In this document: positions 26,001 through 39,500 of the stretch, one piece after another
How the letters are laid out: each line of letters begins with the position of its first letter
Numbering within the stretch: position 1 is the first letter of the stretch
Assembly: GCA_020746105.1 (NCBI GenBank)
Contig: CM036617.1
Location: forward strand, 175,240,412-175,304,411
Reading direction: 5' to 3'
DNA length: 64,000 bases
From: Trogon surrucura
Taxonomy: Eukaryota > Chordata > Aves > Trogoniformes > Trogonidae
Notes under the pieces: generated by a model
What the model saw: only the letters and a program-made list of their open reading frames with translations
What the model was told of the DNA's origin: nothing
Databases searched by the model: none
Program-made: the position numbers and the translations under genes

Positions 26001-28721
26001 AGAAAGAAGTCTAGCTATTTTTGTGAATCAAGGGTGTTTGTCTATAATGAAGTATTCTTTCTGTCACTAAAATTTAAGGAGACTAATCCATGAGAGAAAG
26101 TTTTCTGCCTTTGAGACTCTGGAGGGTCTTGATGTGAGATAAAGTCAGGAAGAACATTTTGTAGGAATTGAGAACAAATTCCCAGCAATATGAAACAGAT
26201 GCAGTAGTCACTAATGCTGTAAAAACTACCCTTAATTGCAGCAGGATTGTGAATTCACTCTTCTATCTTTAAATAGTTTTTCTATAATCTGGATGATTGA
26301 ATGTATAGAAGCACCAAGATCAAAACCTAAAAGCATTCACTTTTTCTAATGCTTTCAAGTCTCCTGTAGCCCAAAGAGCTCCTAGTTTTTTACAGTGTTA
26401 CGTAGCATCTGTAATGTGACTTAGCTGTCTCAGATCACATCACTGGAGAATGGCAGAGAAAATGTTTAAGTTTCATTGGATAGAATATATTATCTTCCAA
26501 TATGGAGTGAGTTGAATACATATTGAATCTGTATCTGTTACTGACAGGCTGCATTAAACTAGGTAGGGCAAAATGCTAGACTGTGTAGTTCGTGCTGCAG
26601 AGCAATATAATGACTGCTACAGTAAATAGATAAAAATGGGCTTGACTAGGCAAAAAGACTATGGTGCATATTCTTGTTTCCGCCAAAGAACACAATGCTG
26701 CATTGCAGCAGTAATTCAGTCTGTGCAATGAGTACTGTAACATAGTGTAACTCTTGCTGAAATAATTATCAGAACACAGATTCCCCCAGCGATAGCCATT
26801 CTAAACAGTCACAGTACTCTCACGAAGCCTGGTTTGCTCCTGCAGTCTTCTTTCTCTCTTTCGCACTTAAGTATGATGGTCGTTAACTGTTCCCCCCTAT
26901 CCTGCAGACTAACCACAGTCTTTTGTTTCAAAACTTTGGTTTTCCTTTTTCTATTTTGCTTGTTCCTGTCTTGCTTGCTTCTGCTTAGCTCATAGATGAG
27001 TATTTGAGATACATTTTTTTGGTTTTCATCAAGGTGCAAAGTTCCTCTTCTTCACTTTGCATATAATTCCACTCAAGACGATTTCATACAGACTGAAACC
27101 TGTGGCATGAATATAATGATCTTTAACGAACATCTGCCGTGGGGAGCATCCTGACTTTGGGTTCTGTGTCCTCTGCTGAATCATACTGGTTTCTTCTCTG
27201 TAGTCAAGGTGGAAATGCTGTGAACTAGAAGTGGTAAACACAAGCTGTTGGGAAGTGCTGGTACAGTGCTCTGTCACAATCTGCCTTCATAGCAGAGATT
27301 CTAGTATATGAGCTGACTGGCAGCTTTATATTGCATTTTTGCTACCTCGACAGCAGCGTGTTGGTATGTTAACTGCTTCATCGGAGAAGAACGCAGAGCT
27401 CTTTTTCTCCTTTAATGGCAAACACTGTACTTAAGGTATCAATTATTTCTATTTTTTTTATGATGGTAGCCTTCTAGAAAGTTATTTTCTGTCTGGACTT
27501 TCTCAATAGTCTTTTATCAAGTATGAACACACTATTTTATTTTTTCCCTCGTTCCCTTCCATCTCACGTTGAAGATTTAAGCAGTTTTTGATCAAAGAAG
27601 ATTTGAGGATTATTTGTAATGCATTAAAATTTGAATGCAGATGGTTTTGCTGAATTGCTATTTTCATCAGATGTCGAAATGAGATAATAAATGAAAGAAA
27701 GTACGCTGTGTTAGTAAAGAATAGAGGGTTTGTTGGACTTTCCTTTTCAGAGAACAGTGCTAGTTTTAAGAAGGAACACAATGTAAAAATAATTATGTTT
27801 TAAATTATGTCAGAAAAGCATTGCTAAAATTCTTTAATATTTAGTTATATCAGTTGTTCTTGGATGTTTTAAACATACAATTGCTTTACAAATGACTTTT
27901 TGTAGAGCCTTGTGCTGTGATTGCAAGAACATGGGGCAGTTGTACTCATTATACTTTCAAATTTGTGAGATCTTTTTGTGCCTATTCTTCTGTACATCTT
28001 GTGCAAATCTCCAACCTCGTAACTTCTAAAGTGTTCCCTGATATTACACAGTTGAGAGAACTAGAAGTAAGATCATCTAGTAAGTGTTGGTGTATTGGCA
28101 TGTAGATCAGTCTGATAGAGATACATGGAAGCGAAGCCCAACATAACGTTCATAAGTGCCACAGTGAAGAGGAGCAGCGTCGGACAGAACTAGTACAACT
28201 CCCTTACTAAGCATTATACGTAAGAAAGATTGGGAGAAAAGGGCACACAGCAGAATTTTTCAATGTCTTTTGGTGCTTTGTCTAATGAAGTTCCTTTGAG
28301 TCTTACTGCAAACGCTTGCAGTTTGGTCAGTGGAGGCTTTACAGGTCTTATCTCTCCGTGCCAGCATTTCTGAATGCAGGCGTGAAGCTGAAGTAAAAGT
28401 TCTATAGCGAGCCCAGATCTCCCAGGGCGAATTTGGGTCTGAATTCCCTGTCGCAAGGGATTATTATTGCTTAATCTGCTACTAATGTGGCAGTCTAATC
28501 AGGTTACTTTACTTCTGCATGCTGGTGCATTAAAGCTTGATTCTTCTTCCGTAGAAGAAAATAACAAAATTCCCAGTGTACTGAGAAATAAACTTGGGGT
28601 CTGCAATTTGCTTGATGTATTGTAAAAGTTTCACTGTTTTATCTTTTAGTATGAGAAAGAAATAGCAATTTTAAGATTTCAGGGACAGTGCTAGTAAGAC
28701 ATCATAAAAATGTACGAGCGT
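23081..28721 (+). other. SLC6A15: SLC6A15 intron 1, first part: no features
   Basis: Intronic DNA downstream of the CpG island, AT-rich again from about 23080. Inspected frames (for example 24274-24522, 24975-25157, 27503-27781) lack recognisable motifs. No transposon, RNA gene or alternative coding exon was recognised. An additional non-coding exon cannot be excluded without RNA data. Confidence 0.55.
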
Positions 28722-29153
28722 AACAATGATGATCAGGGGGTTGGAGCACCTCACCTCTGAGGACAGGCTGAGGGAGTTGGGGTTGTTTAGCCTGGAGAAG
28801 AAAAGGCTCTGGGGAGACCTTACAGTGGCCTTCCAACACCTGAAGGGGGCCTACAGGAAAGCTGGGGAAGGCCTCTTTATAGGGAGTGTAGTGCTAGACA
28901 AGGGAGTAATGGTTTCAAACTGAAGGAGGGTAGATTTAGATTAGATATTGGGAAGAAGTTCTTAACTGTGATAGCAGTGAGGACACTGGAACAGGTTGCC
29001 CAGAGAGGTGATTCCCCTTCCTGGAGGTGTCAAAGGTCAGGCTGGATGGGGCTTCTAGCAACCTGGTCTAGTGGGAGAGAGGTGTCCTGCCCACAGCATG
29101 GGCGTTGGAACTAGATGATCTTTAAGGTCCCTACCATTCCATGATTCTATGAA
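28722..29153 (+). repeat. CR1 LINE 3' fragment in intron 1
   Basis: About 430 bp of a CR1 element in the sense direction of SLC6A15. It begins with the conserved [27 protein letters not shown] peptide region of the ORF2 C-terminus, continues with degraded CR1 sequence, and ends with the 3' UTR block ACTAGATGATCTTTAAGGTC and terminal octamers (ATTCCATG, ATTCTATG). It is 5'-truncated, with frameshifts and stops, so non-functional. The 65-codon frame at 28726 belongs to this element. Confidence 0.93.
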
Positions 29154-32100
29154 AAATCTGTCTGACTTCTTTGATTTAGAAGCTGTTTCCAAATGTTCGG
29201 TTTATGCTAACTCAGATTACTGATTACTGTTAATTCTGTGACAAAATAATTTTCTAACTGTTCTTCTAACTGAAACCATGTACTGCTGAAGCAATTTCTA
29301 TTCTATTAAATTCCATCAAACAATACAGACACTGTCAGATCATTTGCAGGATTAATTTTAGATTGTTTTAAAAGGGGATTTTACATAAGAAAAAGGGATA
29401 CCCATTTTATTTGTTCATTTCAGTAGTGGAAAAGTACAGATAAATATTATATGCTCCAGTAAATGTGATAATAAAAACTTCCTTTAGGTGTTTTCATCTG
29501 GACATCATTTGATGAGTTAGAAAAGGGTGAGTAAAACTGCCTGGAAACCAGAATGAAATCAGTTGAGCAAATTTCATGATCAAGATAGAAGATAGAAAAA
29601 AAAAAAACTAACAAAAAATCCCAAACCCAAACAAACAACTTTAATAAGGCTAAGATACATTTTAGACATTGTACTTTTAATCCAAGGTGCCTGGTAATAG
29701 TATAGTATGGCAATATTTTAGAATACATGACAAGATTTAGGACTTGGAGTTTAAAATGATCCCAGTAATAGCTGAGTTTACAATATTGAATTCTGTAGTT
29801 CATTAGTATATACTGAGGTTTGTTATGTAGAGTTTTTAGTGACACCTAGAGGAACATTCCTATCACATAATGCTGTATTACTGCACAAGACTGTACAAAA
29901 GTTAGCTAGTAGTGGAACTAACTGAAAGAGCAGTTTAACAGAACATGGCATGATATTTCCTAATTACTCTTTGATGATAGTGAAGAACTTCAATACTGGA
30001 CTGGATCCAAATGATGTGGGAACCTAAAATAACATGAGTTGAAGTGCTGAAGTTCAATACTGTGATGTATAAAAAAAAGTGCTTGTTCAGTCTTTAGTGC
30101 TGGTGAGTAGCTTCACTAGGGTACTGTCCCTATTCAGTCTTCGTTTGGGAGCGTTCATATCTAGACCTAGCTTCATCTCAGTAGTTGGCATCTGCCTTCT
30201 GTGTGGGTTTGATTTGAGCCAAAGAGAGAGGCTTCTGTGCATATCTTAGAGGGTGTTTGTGGGGAGTGCTGAGCACACAGCAGGAGACTCCTTGCACAAA
30301 GCAACTGGGACCACCCAATGCTTGAACACCTGCACCTGGTGGTGGTAGTGTCTGTGAGGTAGAACTCCTCCTTTGGTTGGGTACTGACTCCTTTAGTGCA
30401 TAGAACAGGTTGTTACATCTGACAGTTGGAGACCACCTGTTGATTAGTGATGGATCCTGAAGGGCTATCATGCATCCTTGATGTAGTATGGTCAATCATA
30501 CATGTTAAATTAAAAAAACAGTACTGTTAGAACTCAGCACCAGTCTACTGAGCATGCCTCCCACATTTTCTCAAGCCCTGCAAGTATTGCCAGTCTATAC
30601 AGTCATAGTGCTATTGGATAATATCTTAATGGAATATTATGAAAGGGAAATTATTATGATACTGTGCCAAGAGATAAAAGTATCAAGACCAGATTTATTC
30701 TGAAGTGTAGTAGTGCAGCGTTTAATGCATACCAGACAGAATGATGCAATTTCAGTTGAATTGACTCATCTGTGAGAGCTCCAGAAAAATCACATTGCTG
30801 CTCTGCAAGTTGCTATATCTGAAATAACTAATACAGATATGACCTTTTAAAATATTTGAATAAATGCTGATAGGTGGCTTGTGCCTTTTCACCTGAAATA
30901 TATCTTTTGCTTATTACAGTTAAAGATTTCAGACCTACAACCAAATAATGATGTAGTTTCACTTGTGCAGCTGTTACAGTAAGTACAGAGAGAAACTTGT
31001 TTCATTTCAGCGTACTCCCTGAACTTATTACTAGTTATTGGAACTGAGAAGCTGCCCTAATTTGCATGAGTGGTACAAAAGGAAAATTAAAAATTGAAAT
31101 ATGCCTAAAAGTAGCAGTTGAAGTACTAGGTGCTGCAGCTTAGTCTCAAAGTTCTATTAGGACTGCTTTAATGCTTCAACTTAATGTAATACTGGTGTTT
31201 GCATTCTTGTTCTACCTAGACAGTCCGAGCTAAGAGGTACTGAACCATACATGGACTTGAAGTATTTATAGCTGAAAAGACAAAACAGGTAAAAAGAGGC
31301 CTGAGCAGGCATTCATTAGCGCAGACATACTGGATACAGTATTAGGATTTCTCTATTGTATTAACAACTCTCTTTCTCCATTATACTGCTCTGTGTATAG
31401 CTCATAGATGTAATTTTTTTTAAAGAACTGGTATGAGTCAAAACAAAGCCTAATACTAGTTCCACCACATGTCAGAAGGAAGGTTTATAGGACCCTGAAC
31501 CCTTCTAGCGACAACGGTGAGCATGAAGCAGATCACAAGACCCTAAGCTCTGCTGTGCTTAAAAAACTTGGGCTGACTGCCAGAGCTGGAGTTGCTGAGA
31601 GGAGGCAGTAACAGGAGGGAGAGGGAAAGTGACAAGGTGGTGACAGGCATTTAGGAAATGAATGAATGAAAAGAGGTTATGGTAGAGTTTAGTAGGCAAC
31701 TGGAGTGAAGTTCAGCTTCCAGATCCTTGGAAACTATTGAAAAAGGTAAATGTCCTGTCGGCCAGGAGGCTGGTGACAGTACTTGTGGTGACAGAGGTTT
31801 TAGTTCTGTTGTTGTGAAGTCTCACCTTGATAAGCTGTGGGCTGGATTCCAGTGGCTTAACGTCTTTCCCTCCGGTCTGTCACTGAGGCAGTGAAGTCCT
31901 TGACCTCTCAATTATTGTGCTAACTCATAGTCCAGTAATGTCTTGCAGCTGCCTTGGAGGGAGTTCATCAGAACATGATGCAGCCTTTTTTCCTGTGGAT
32001 CAGATGTTGCAGCAAGTCCATAAGCAAAAGCTAAAAGGTCTTATGTGTCCTGGAGTAATATCTGACTCTCATCAGTTAGCAGTTCTCGATTAGACTCCCT

Positions 32101-33069
32101 GTGTACTCCCTCTTTAAGGTTTTCATGAAGCTTAACACATAATCTAAATCCCTTTTAAGACTCTTAATTGTGCAGATGGCTTTGCACATACGCACATACT
32201 AGTTTTATCCCATGTGATTAGTGAAGAACTTCTTGAAAAACATTCCTCCCAAAAATCTTATGGTTACCTTCAGTATGGCAGCTGCAAGCTACTCTGTCAG
32301 TCTTTTTGAATGATTTGTTGTGTTAAAGAAAAAAACATATTCGAGTGCAGGCATTTTTGTGTCTACATACACACTTGAAACGGCAGGCTTTTTAAATGGC
32401 TTTGGTTACGGCTTTTCAGACGTTTCAGATTTGTTTATTTATTTCCTATTTCCAAGAAACTTTATAAAGCATTAAAGCTCATAAGAGATGAGCATCTCTG
32501 CTCTGAAAATGTAATTTGATTATGTATTGCTTGACGAAGAATACAGGAAAATAAGTCACCTTGTTTTTGAAGCACTAGGTATATCCTATATAAAAAAATG
32601 TTAATTGCTGCATGACTTTCTGAAATGGTTTGAAAAGCTTAACTTACTTTGTTTAAAATACATTTTTAATAAATTCCAGTACAGTTGTTAAGTCAGGAGG
32701 TAATAGAATTGGGCTCCTAAATTTTATGCAGAGTGCATACCCCATCATGTCTGATAAGAAGAATCTTATGATGTCAAAACATGAGCAATTAGCCTAACAG
32801 TCTTTAGGAAATAAAAACCCCAAACAAACAAAGCCCCTCAGCAAGTGAATGAAATGTATAATACAGAAATATTTGAGACTAAATAGTGGACCTAAACCAC
32901 TTCCAGATTGTAGAAATTCACATTCCTTTCTTTCTTTTTCTCCTCTTGTCAATTCATTGAGATAAGCGGAAATGGGTAAACCAAAGCATATGATTTCTTA
33001 AGTCAAATTTCTTCTGCATAATAGTATAATACCTTTTTTTTTTCTTTTTTTTTTTTTTCCCCTCCACAG
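29154..33069 (+). other. SLC6A15: SLC6A15 intron 1, last part
   Basis: Remaining intron 1. A moderately GC-richer segment at about 30178-30495 holds a 105-codon minus-strand frame that I could not identify; it is discussed under findings. The intron ends in a long polypyrimidine tract, about 33033-33065, followed by CACAG at the exon 2 acceptor. Nothing else is recognised. Confidence 0.55.
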
Positions 33070-33550
33070 ATACTTTCAGTAGAACAAACGCTGAGAAAGA
33101 GAAGTCCTTAGTCTTGATTCCGTGGCATCAAGTACTCATCAGGCACCATCTTCAGTCTATTTCTTCAATATTTTTGGCCAAGCAGAGGGAGAGCTTTCTT
33201 CGGGGCTTGACCATCTGTCTCACCTGAACTTGACTTCCTTATTGTTTTTCTCCTATTACAAATGCCTAAGAACAGCAAGGTAGTGAAAAGAGAACTAGAT
33301 GATGAGGTCATTGAGTCAGTTAAGGACCTTCTCTCTAATGAAGACTCTTCAGATGATGCCTTTAAGAAGAGTGAACTTATGGTTGATGATCAGGAAGAAA
33401 AAGATGTAGATGTTGAAGAAGGCTCAGATGTAGAAGATGAAAGACCTGCTTGGAACAGCAAACTCCAGTATATTCTGGCACAAGTTGGATTTTCTGTGGG
33501 ATTGGGGAATGTGTGGCGATTCCCATATCTGTGTCAGAAAAATGGTGGAG
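33070..33550 (+). CDS. SLC6A15: SLC6A15 exon 2: 5' UTR end, start codon, N-terminus and TM1
   Basis: The acceptor is a long pyrimidine tract ending CCACAG at 33069; the donor is GGAG|GTAAGT with intron G at 33551. The first 192 bp are untranslated and contain no ATG, so 33262 is the first start in this exon. It gives [12 protein letters not shown], matching the recalled vertebrate SLC6A15 start. The start context is poor (C at -3, C at +4). The exon codes residues 1-96 plus one base of codon 97: an acidic Ser/Asp/Glu-rich cytosolic tail, then [20 protein letters not shown] and the TM1 signature NVWRFPYL. Confidence 0.95.
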
Positions 33551-36500
33551 GTAAGTCTTGTGATAGCTAGTTGTAACTAAATAATGAAGCTACACTTTCA
33601 GATTTCAAGGTTAGCAAAGATATTCACAGTAGAACCTGCTCCAGCATGTCAAGTTTTTCTTTTAATTTCTACCAGAGCCCATGAGGAAAATCCCATATTC
33701 TCTTTATTGAGAGAGACACATCTGTTTAAGTAGCAGATTCCTCTAACATTCCATTTTCTCATTTTAGGGGAGAAAGTTCTTGATATGACCTTAACCAGGG
33801 GCTGAACTAGTAGCTAAGCGAAACATGTATTTGTGGAAGGGTTACGTTATTTAGGACCCGGCTATTGTTGTGCTGAAGTGTTCTTTATAGTACTTGGACA
33901 ATAAATCAAGGCATTGAAGCTGCATCCACTTGAAACACCAAAGTGGTATTCAGTCTTTAGTATTTAGCAGTACTAAGCTTTCCCACGTTTACTTTTTAAT
34001 TGCTTTTAGCTCCTTGGCCATTTGATCATGATTTACTTTCTGCAAAAACAACAAAATACTGTAGGAGTGAAAACGATTTTTTAAGTGATAATGAATAATT
34101 TAAATCACTAAGGAAATGCATCCTTTTTGTGCTGTTATATAGATAACTATGCTTCTAAATAACAATTTTCCTTTCTCTTAGAACAGTAGTATCAAGGTGT
34201 TTATTTATTAGCTGTCCATAGTAGAGTACAAAGTATGAGACTGGAGACCTTTCTTCCTCTGTGAAGGATATGTTTTATCCTATGCTATACTGTTTCCTGT
34301 TATACTACATTAATGTACATCCTATTGTAGATAATTATTTAGTTGCCTTCAAAACACATGGCACTTTCTGTGATACAAAAAGTCAATCTGTACCACAGAA
34401 TAGAAAGTAAAGAGCAGCATTTTATTTGTGCTAGAATTTAAAAGCTGGATGACAAAACTGAAGTAAATGAACCTAGAATATAATAAGAGTATAATTCTGT
34501 ACTTTACTTGTTTTCTCTCAGTCAGCTCACGCAGTAAAAGTGGAGTTTATACTTTCAAATATTCTATCTCCAGGATAAAGTCTAAACTCTTTTTTTATCT
34601 AGTTATTGTAAGATATTTTTCACTCTCATTTAACATCCTTTTTTTCTTCTTTATTTTGGGGAGAAGGTCAATGAATAGCTGATTTAGTGATTTGTGTGGA
34701 ATCTAAAAGTTTCTTCATCTATAACTATTATTAACTGAGAAAACACGTTGAATGTAGTTTCTCAAAAAAACAGCTTTTCAGTGGATGGCAATCTCATCTA
34801 GTCTACTAGACAGTATAGAGTTGATCATGTATCACTACTAGTTGAAAAAATAATATGTTTTTTAATTAACTGTTTTTAAAACAGTGTTTATAGTTAAAGG
34901 TGTAGTTATTAAAATGTTTATATTCTGTATCATTTCATCCTAAGTATGGTGTCAAGATGTAGTTTCAAGGACAATGCATTTATAACATGTGTAGTTGTGT
35001 CCCTTTTAAAAGTCTGTGTTTAATGTAGTTACTGATTTTACAAGCCTGTTGGATTCTTCTTCAAACAACAGAAAATATCAGTTGGTATGCTGCTTAGGCT
35101 GTTCATTTCGTATCGTCAAGCACTTTTGAAGTTACTCTGCCAGTGAGTGCAGATTTAATTAAGATCGAATATAAATAAATTAGTAATTTAATATTTTAGG
35201 GAAAAAACCAAAACCAACCTACAGGGATTATGGCACTTCATCAATGAAACTCCACAAAAATAAATATGGAGTCATTTCAGGTTGAAATTAACTTTTTTCC
35301 CCTGTGTTGTGATTGTAGGAACTTGGATGTATAACATAATCTGTGGAGACATGATACTTTCTGCACAGGGCCAGGACAAGGATGTATTTGTTTTTTACGA
35401 ATAACTTTGCACCATTTTAGTGAATTGCAACCTTCAGAACCACGGAGAAAAGCAAGTGAAAAGAAAAGCTTTTTTTGGGTTTCAAGTTAAGCATAGTGCA
35501 AGATGGAGACAGTGACATAAAACATTAAAATGTGTACAGTACATTGGTGTCTGTATACGCTGTACAAATGCACAGATAATTCTCAGAACTGTGTAACAGG
35601 AGGAAGGAGGAAAAACTTCAAATGCAGGGTAAAAAAAAAAAACCTCACATTTTATGTGAGGTTCCAGTTTTCTGCTACACATTTTATATGTGTTTAATTC
35701 TAGGTAAAATTAGAGTGGTTTTATGCAACCCATTTTAAATAGCAGTGTCAGAACTGTTTTGTAGTCTTTTGCTGAGAAAGCTTTACTGTAAATACCTGTT
35801 GAAGTCTCTGAGTATAACATAAATAGTTTTTCTGTGTATTTTCACTGGGACTCTTTCAGTGAAGAATATGGCTAAGTCTCCACGTTCAGTTTTGTTCAAA
35901 CATTTTTCATTTCCTTCTCTATCTTTAAAGAACTTATATCTGGCAAATACCATCAGGTGAGGGGAGTTTATTAAAATGCCATAAACTAATAAAAGTGCTT
36001 CAAATTAAACAATAAAAACCATAGTTCCTCATTATTTTCCTTCATAGGTTTCTCCCAACATTAAGTGTTCCAAAGCCACCAGTAAAAGAGAAGGCTGTAT
36101 AGTAGTCTTCAATTTTGTCTTCTTTTTTAAAATATCTGTTTCAAGAAGAGCAAAACCAACAAAATAAACATAGAAAAGACACAGCCAAGTTAGCCGAAAA
36201 AGATGTATATTGCTAGAGAATTTTTGTAGAGAATAAAATTGAGGGTTTACTGCCCTGTTTTATAGAGGGAATGGGTTTGTTTGTGGCTATGGCCTGTGGC
36301 ATGGCAACCCCCACCTTCAGAGCTCTGTACTGCTTCAGTGAGATACCTCTGCTACCGTCTTCAAAGGTGACTTGCCTGTCACTACACTGCACTGGCATTT
36401 GGGCATCCATAGGTACCTTTCCAATCTCTGCTTCTGGGACTGGTTTCTGCCATGAAAACAAATTCCTTCACTTTGTTTCTTGTGATCCTTTAATGGTTTT

Positions 36501-39500
36501 TCCTGTTAAACTCATAAATATTTAGAGTAATATCTGTTTTTTTTTTTTTTCCTCAACTACATTACGGCTAGACTGGATAGCTCTTTGCTGGCTTTCACAC
36601 TTGGCTGTTCCCTCGTTCTGAGAGGTGAGGGAAAAGGCTGGTAGCAGCTGGGACGAACTTTGGTCCACATTGGGGATGTAGCAGTAATGCAGGAAGTATC
36701 AAGAGAGAAAAAAAAGAGGCTGTGAGGAGACAAAGCACTCCAGGGCACTCATTTTCTTGACTTGGAAGGGCCCAAAGGAGTTGGGCCCAAAGGAGTAGGC
36801 TCTGTGAATGAGAGGACAAAAATGTTCAGGAAAGTTTTGAGGAACTGACTGTAGATCTCTGCCTCCTTCACCTCTGTCTTCACCACAGGTCCTCTTACCT
36901 CTGGTAGGCAATGCCCAGTATCTGGTGTTTAAGCCACCTCTTCCATTCTTTGCAGCCTAACAGATAAAAAAGCTATTCCTTCCTTGATGCCTCACAAAGG
37001 TGATTTGCATTGGAGCTTGGATACACTCTAACTTAGCTTTAAAGGTTTTTTCTATTTATCATCCTTACACTATACAGTTTATTTATTTCTTCTTTACTGT
37101 ATGAAGACAAATATGTGTGTTTGTTCTAGGCACAGTTCCTGTAAAACAATTTTATAACCTATGTTAGCATGCAGTAGGTTCAGAGCTACCTCAGCTTCCT
37201 ATAATTAATAGTGAGCCTTAAAAATAAACCACTCAGGTCTACCCAGTCTTGCTGTGAGGCTAATAAAAAGTGATAAACTAGACTATATTTTCCTGCTGCT
37301 TATTGCTGTCATCTTATGAATTGCTTCTACACCTTCCGCTTTTTTCAATCAAAGGAAATATTTAAAGTTTATTCTGTTTGGTTGTCATTTTTCTTTAGGA
37401 TTAGCAGAAATAAAACAGTACTTTCACATATTAGAAATAACAAAGGCAAACTAAATTAGCTCCTCTGCTAGTATAAATGATATTTGAGTGAGTGTTACTG
37501 TGAAAATAAGTGAACATAGTTATCTAAGAGGTACTTCCAGTGTTGCAGGTGTTATTGGGAGTCTACAAAGGTACTGCACACCCAAAGACTTTGTGTTGCA
37601 TTTTCATGAGTATTAATTTTCCTGATTTTTTTTCCTAAGATCAGTCTTTTTAATATCTCTGTGATGTAAAAAGTCAAAAGAACCAGTAAACAATGATAGA
37701 CAGATAAAAGCTATGAACAGCACAGGGAAATCTGTAGCAGATTACCTTGCCATTTTGGAAAGATTGACATGGGTAGAGTCACATCGTGACTTTTTATAGT
37801 TAGATAGTCTGGATTTTTCACTGAAATACCAGCAGATTAAACAGCCAAGTTCTGTGGTCTTAAAAAAGCACAGCAGCTATTGCTGAGAACTGCTGAGGAA
37901 AGAATATATAAATTGTTAAAGACTGAGCAGTTCTTAGAAGCTACAGTCTCATTGTCTAATACAAGCAGAATGGGAGCAAAGCAAGTATTGCCTTGTATTC
38001 CCTTTCTGTTCTATCGCTGAGTGTAGATTCAGTGGCTTCATTATTTAGCTTTTGCTCAATAATTTATAATCAATACCTTGAATTCACTGATGATTTCAAT
38101 ACTATTTTGTGAATTCTGGTTTAAATTCAAAATTTATTCGTACTTGAGGGTGCCGAAGATGTCTTAGTTTTACTTTGCAAGTATAATTCTTTATTAAAGG
38201 ATTTTCATCCTTTAAACATAGTTTTTTTTTAAATATGCACACCTGAACATATTTAAACCGTGAAAGACTAGTGACAGAAAGACTATCAGTAGGATAGACT
38301 ACAAACCTACAGATATAACAAAAAATCTGTTATCGGAGTGCTCCTGGTAAAAGCACTTCATATTTTGCAGTGGTAAATAATTTTACTTATAGAAGCTTAT
38401 ACTGTAAATCTGTGGTTTTTTGTTGCCCACTTGTCATAACTTTAAAAATTTTAACATTCGACATTAAGTTGATTTTCATCTTAATATCGACTTCTTGCTG
38501 GACTCCTGTTAGAAAACTGTAAGGACTAGGATGTCTCTTCAAGACAGTGGTAAAGCTCACCTTCATTGAATAAGAATTAAATGGGACACTAGGAAATTAA
38601 AAGCTGGCATAGCAGCAGTTGAAACAAATCTGGAAAGTTATTATATATTTCAGGTTATATCAAGAATGGATAGGAGAAGAAAAGTTATATAGTGTCAAGA
38701 TAGTTATGTCACCTCGTATTATTTTTTGACTCTTTAAGCACTGTGAACCGTGTTATTTTATGTTATTTTTATCCCTGAGCATTTATAAGAACTTAAAACC
38801 AGTGTTAATATTCCACTTCTAACAGCAGTCTTGCCAAAGGTGGTACACGTTGTAATATCAAGAGAAGCAATTTGCCGGTTATCCCATTGCGGTTCTTGGT
38901 TAAATAAAAAATTTAAGAAATCAAAGCAGTGCTGTGCGCGGTCACCAGTTCCTGATTTTCTTTTTTGTGTCTTTGTCATTCATTCTAGTGAAGACAGATG
39001 ATGATTTTTTTTTGTTAGATTTTTTTTAATCCTCTGAAATTGAGATGAGTTTTTAATATGAAAGACAGTATTTAAGGCCAAAATATGCAAAAAAATGACC
39101 TTACAGTAGGATGATTTTGAAAATGTAGAAAGGAGACCTGGGGATCCTGAGCTGCACAGAATTGTAATATTCAGAAGGCTGCTTAGCTGGTGGATATAGC
39201 AGATGGTATAACTAATTGTAGGATGCCATTCAAGGCCAGCATGTATAGTTCATTGATCTAATTCAAATAAAAAATGTACAACACTGTAACTCCAAGGACC
39301 CTTGTTTTCATGCACAGGGAACTAAGAGACATGCCAAACTATTTCCATAATGATTCTGTTTTATGATAAAGTGTCTTATCGTTCTTTGAAGTATGTCTAA
39401 CTTCAAGGAAAGGCTGAAACAAAATAGTTTTCCAAAGACGCTGTGGTGTCCTGTTGACTAGAGGGCAGAGAAGACCTTTGCAGTTGTATAATCCATCTGT

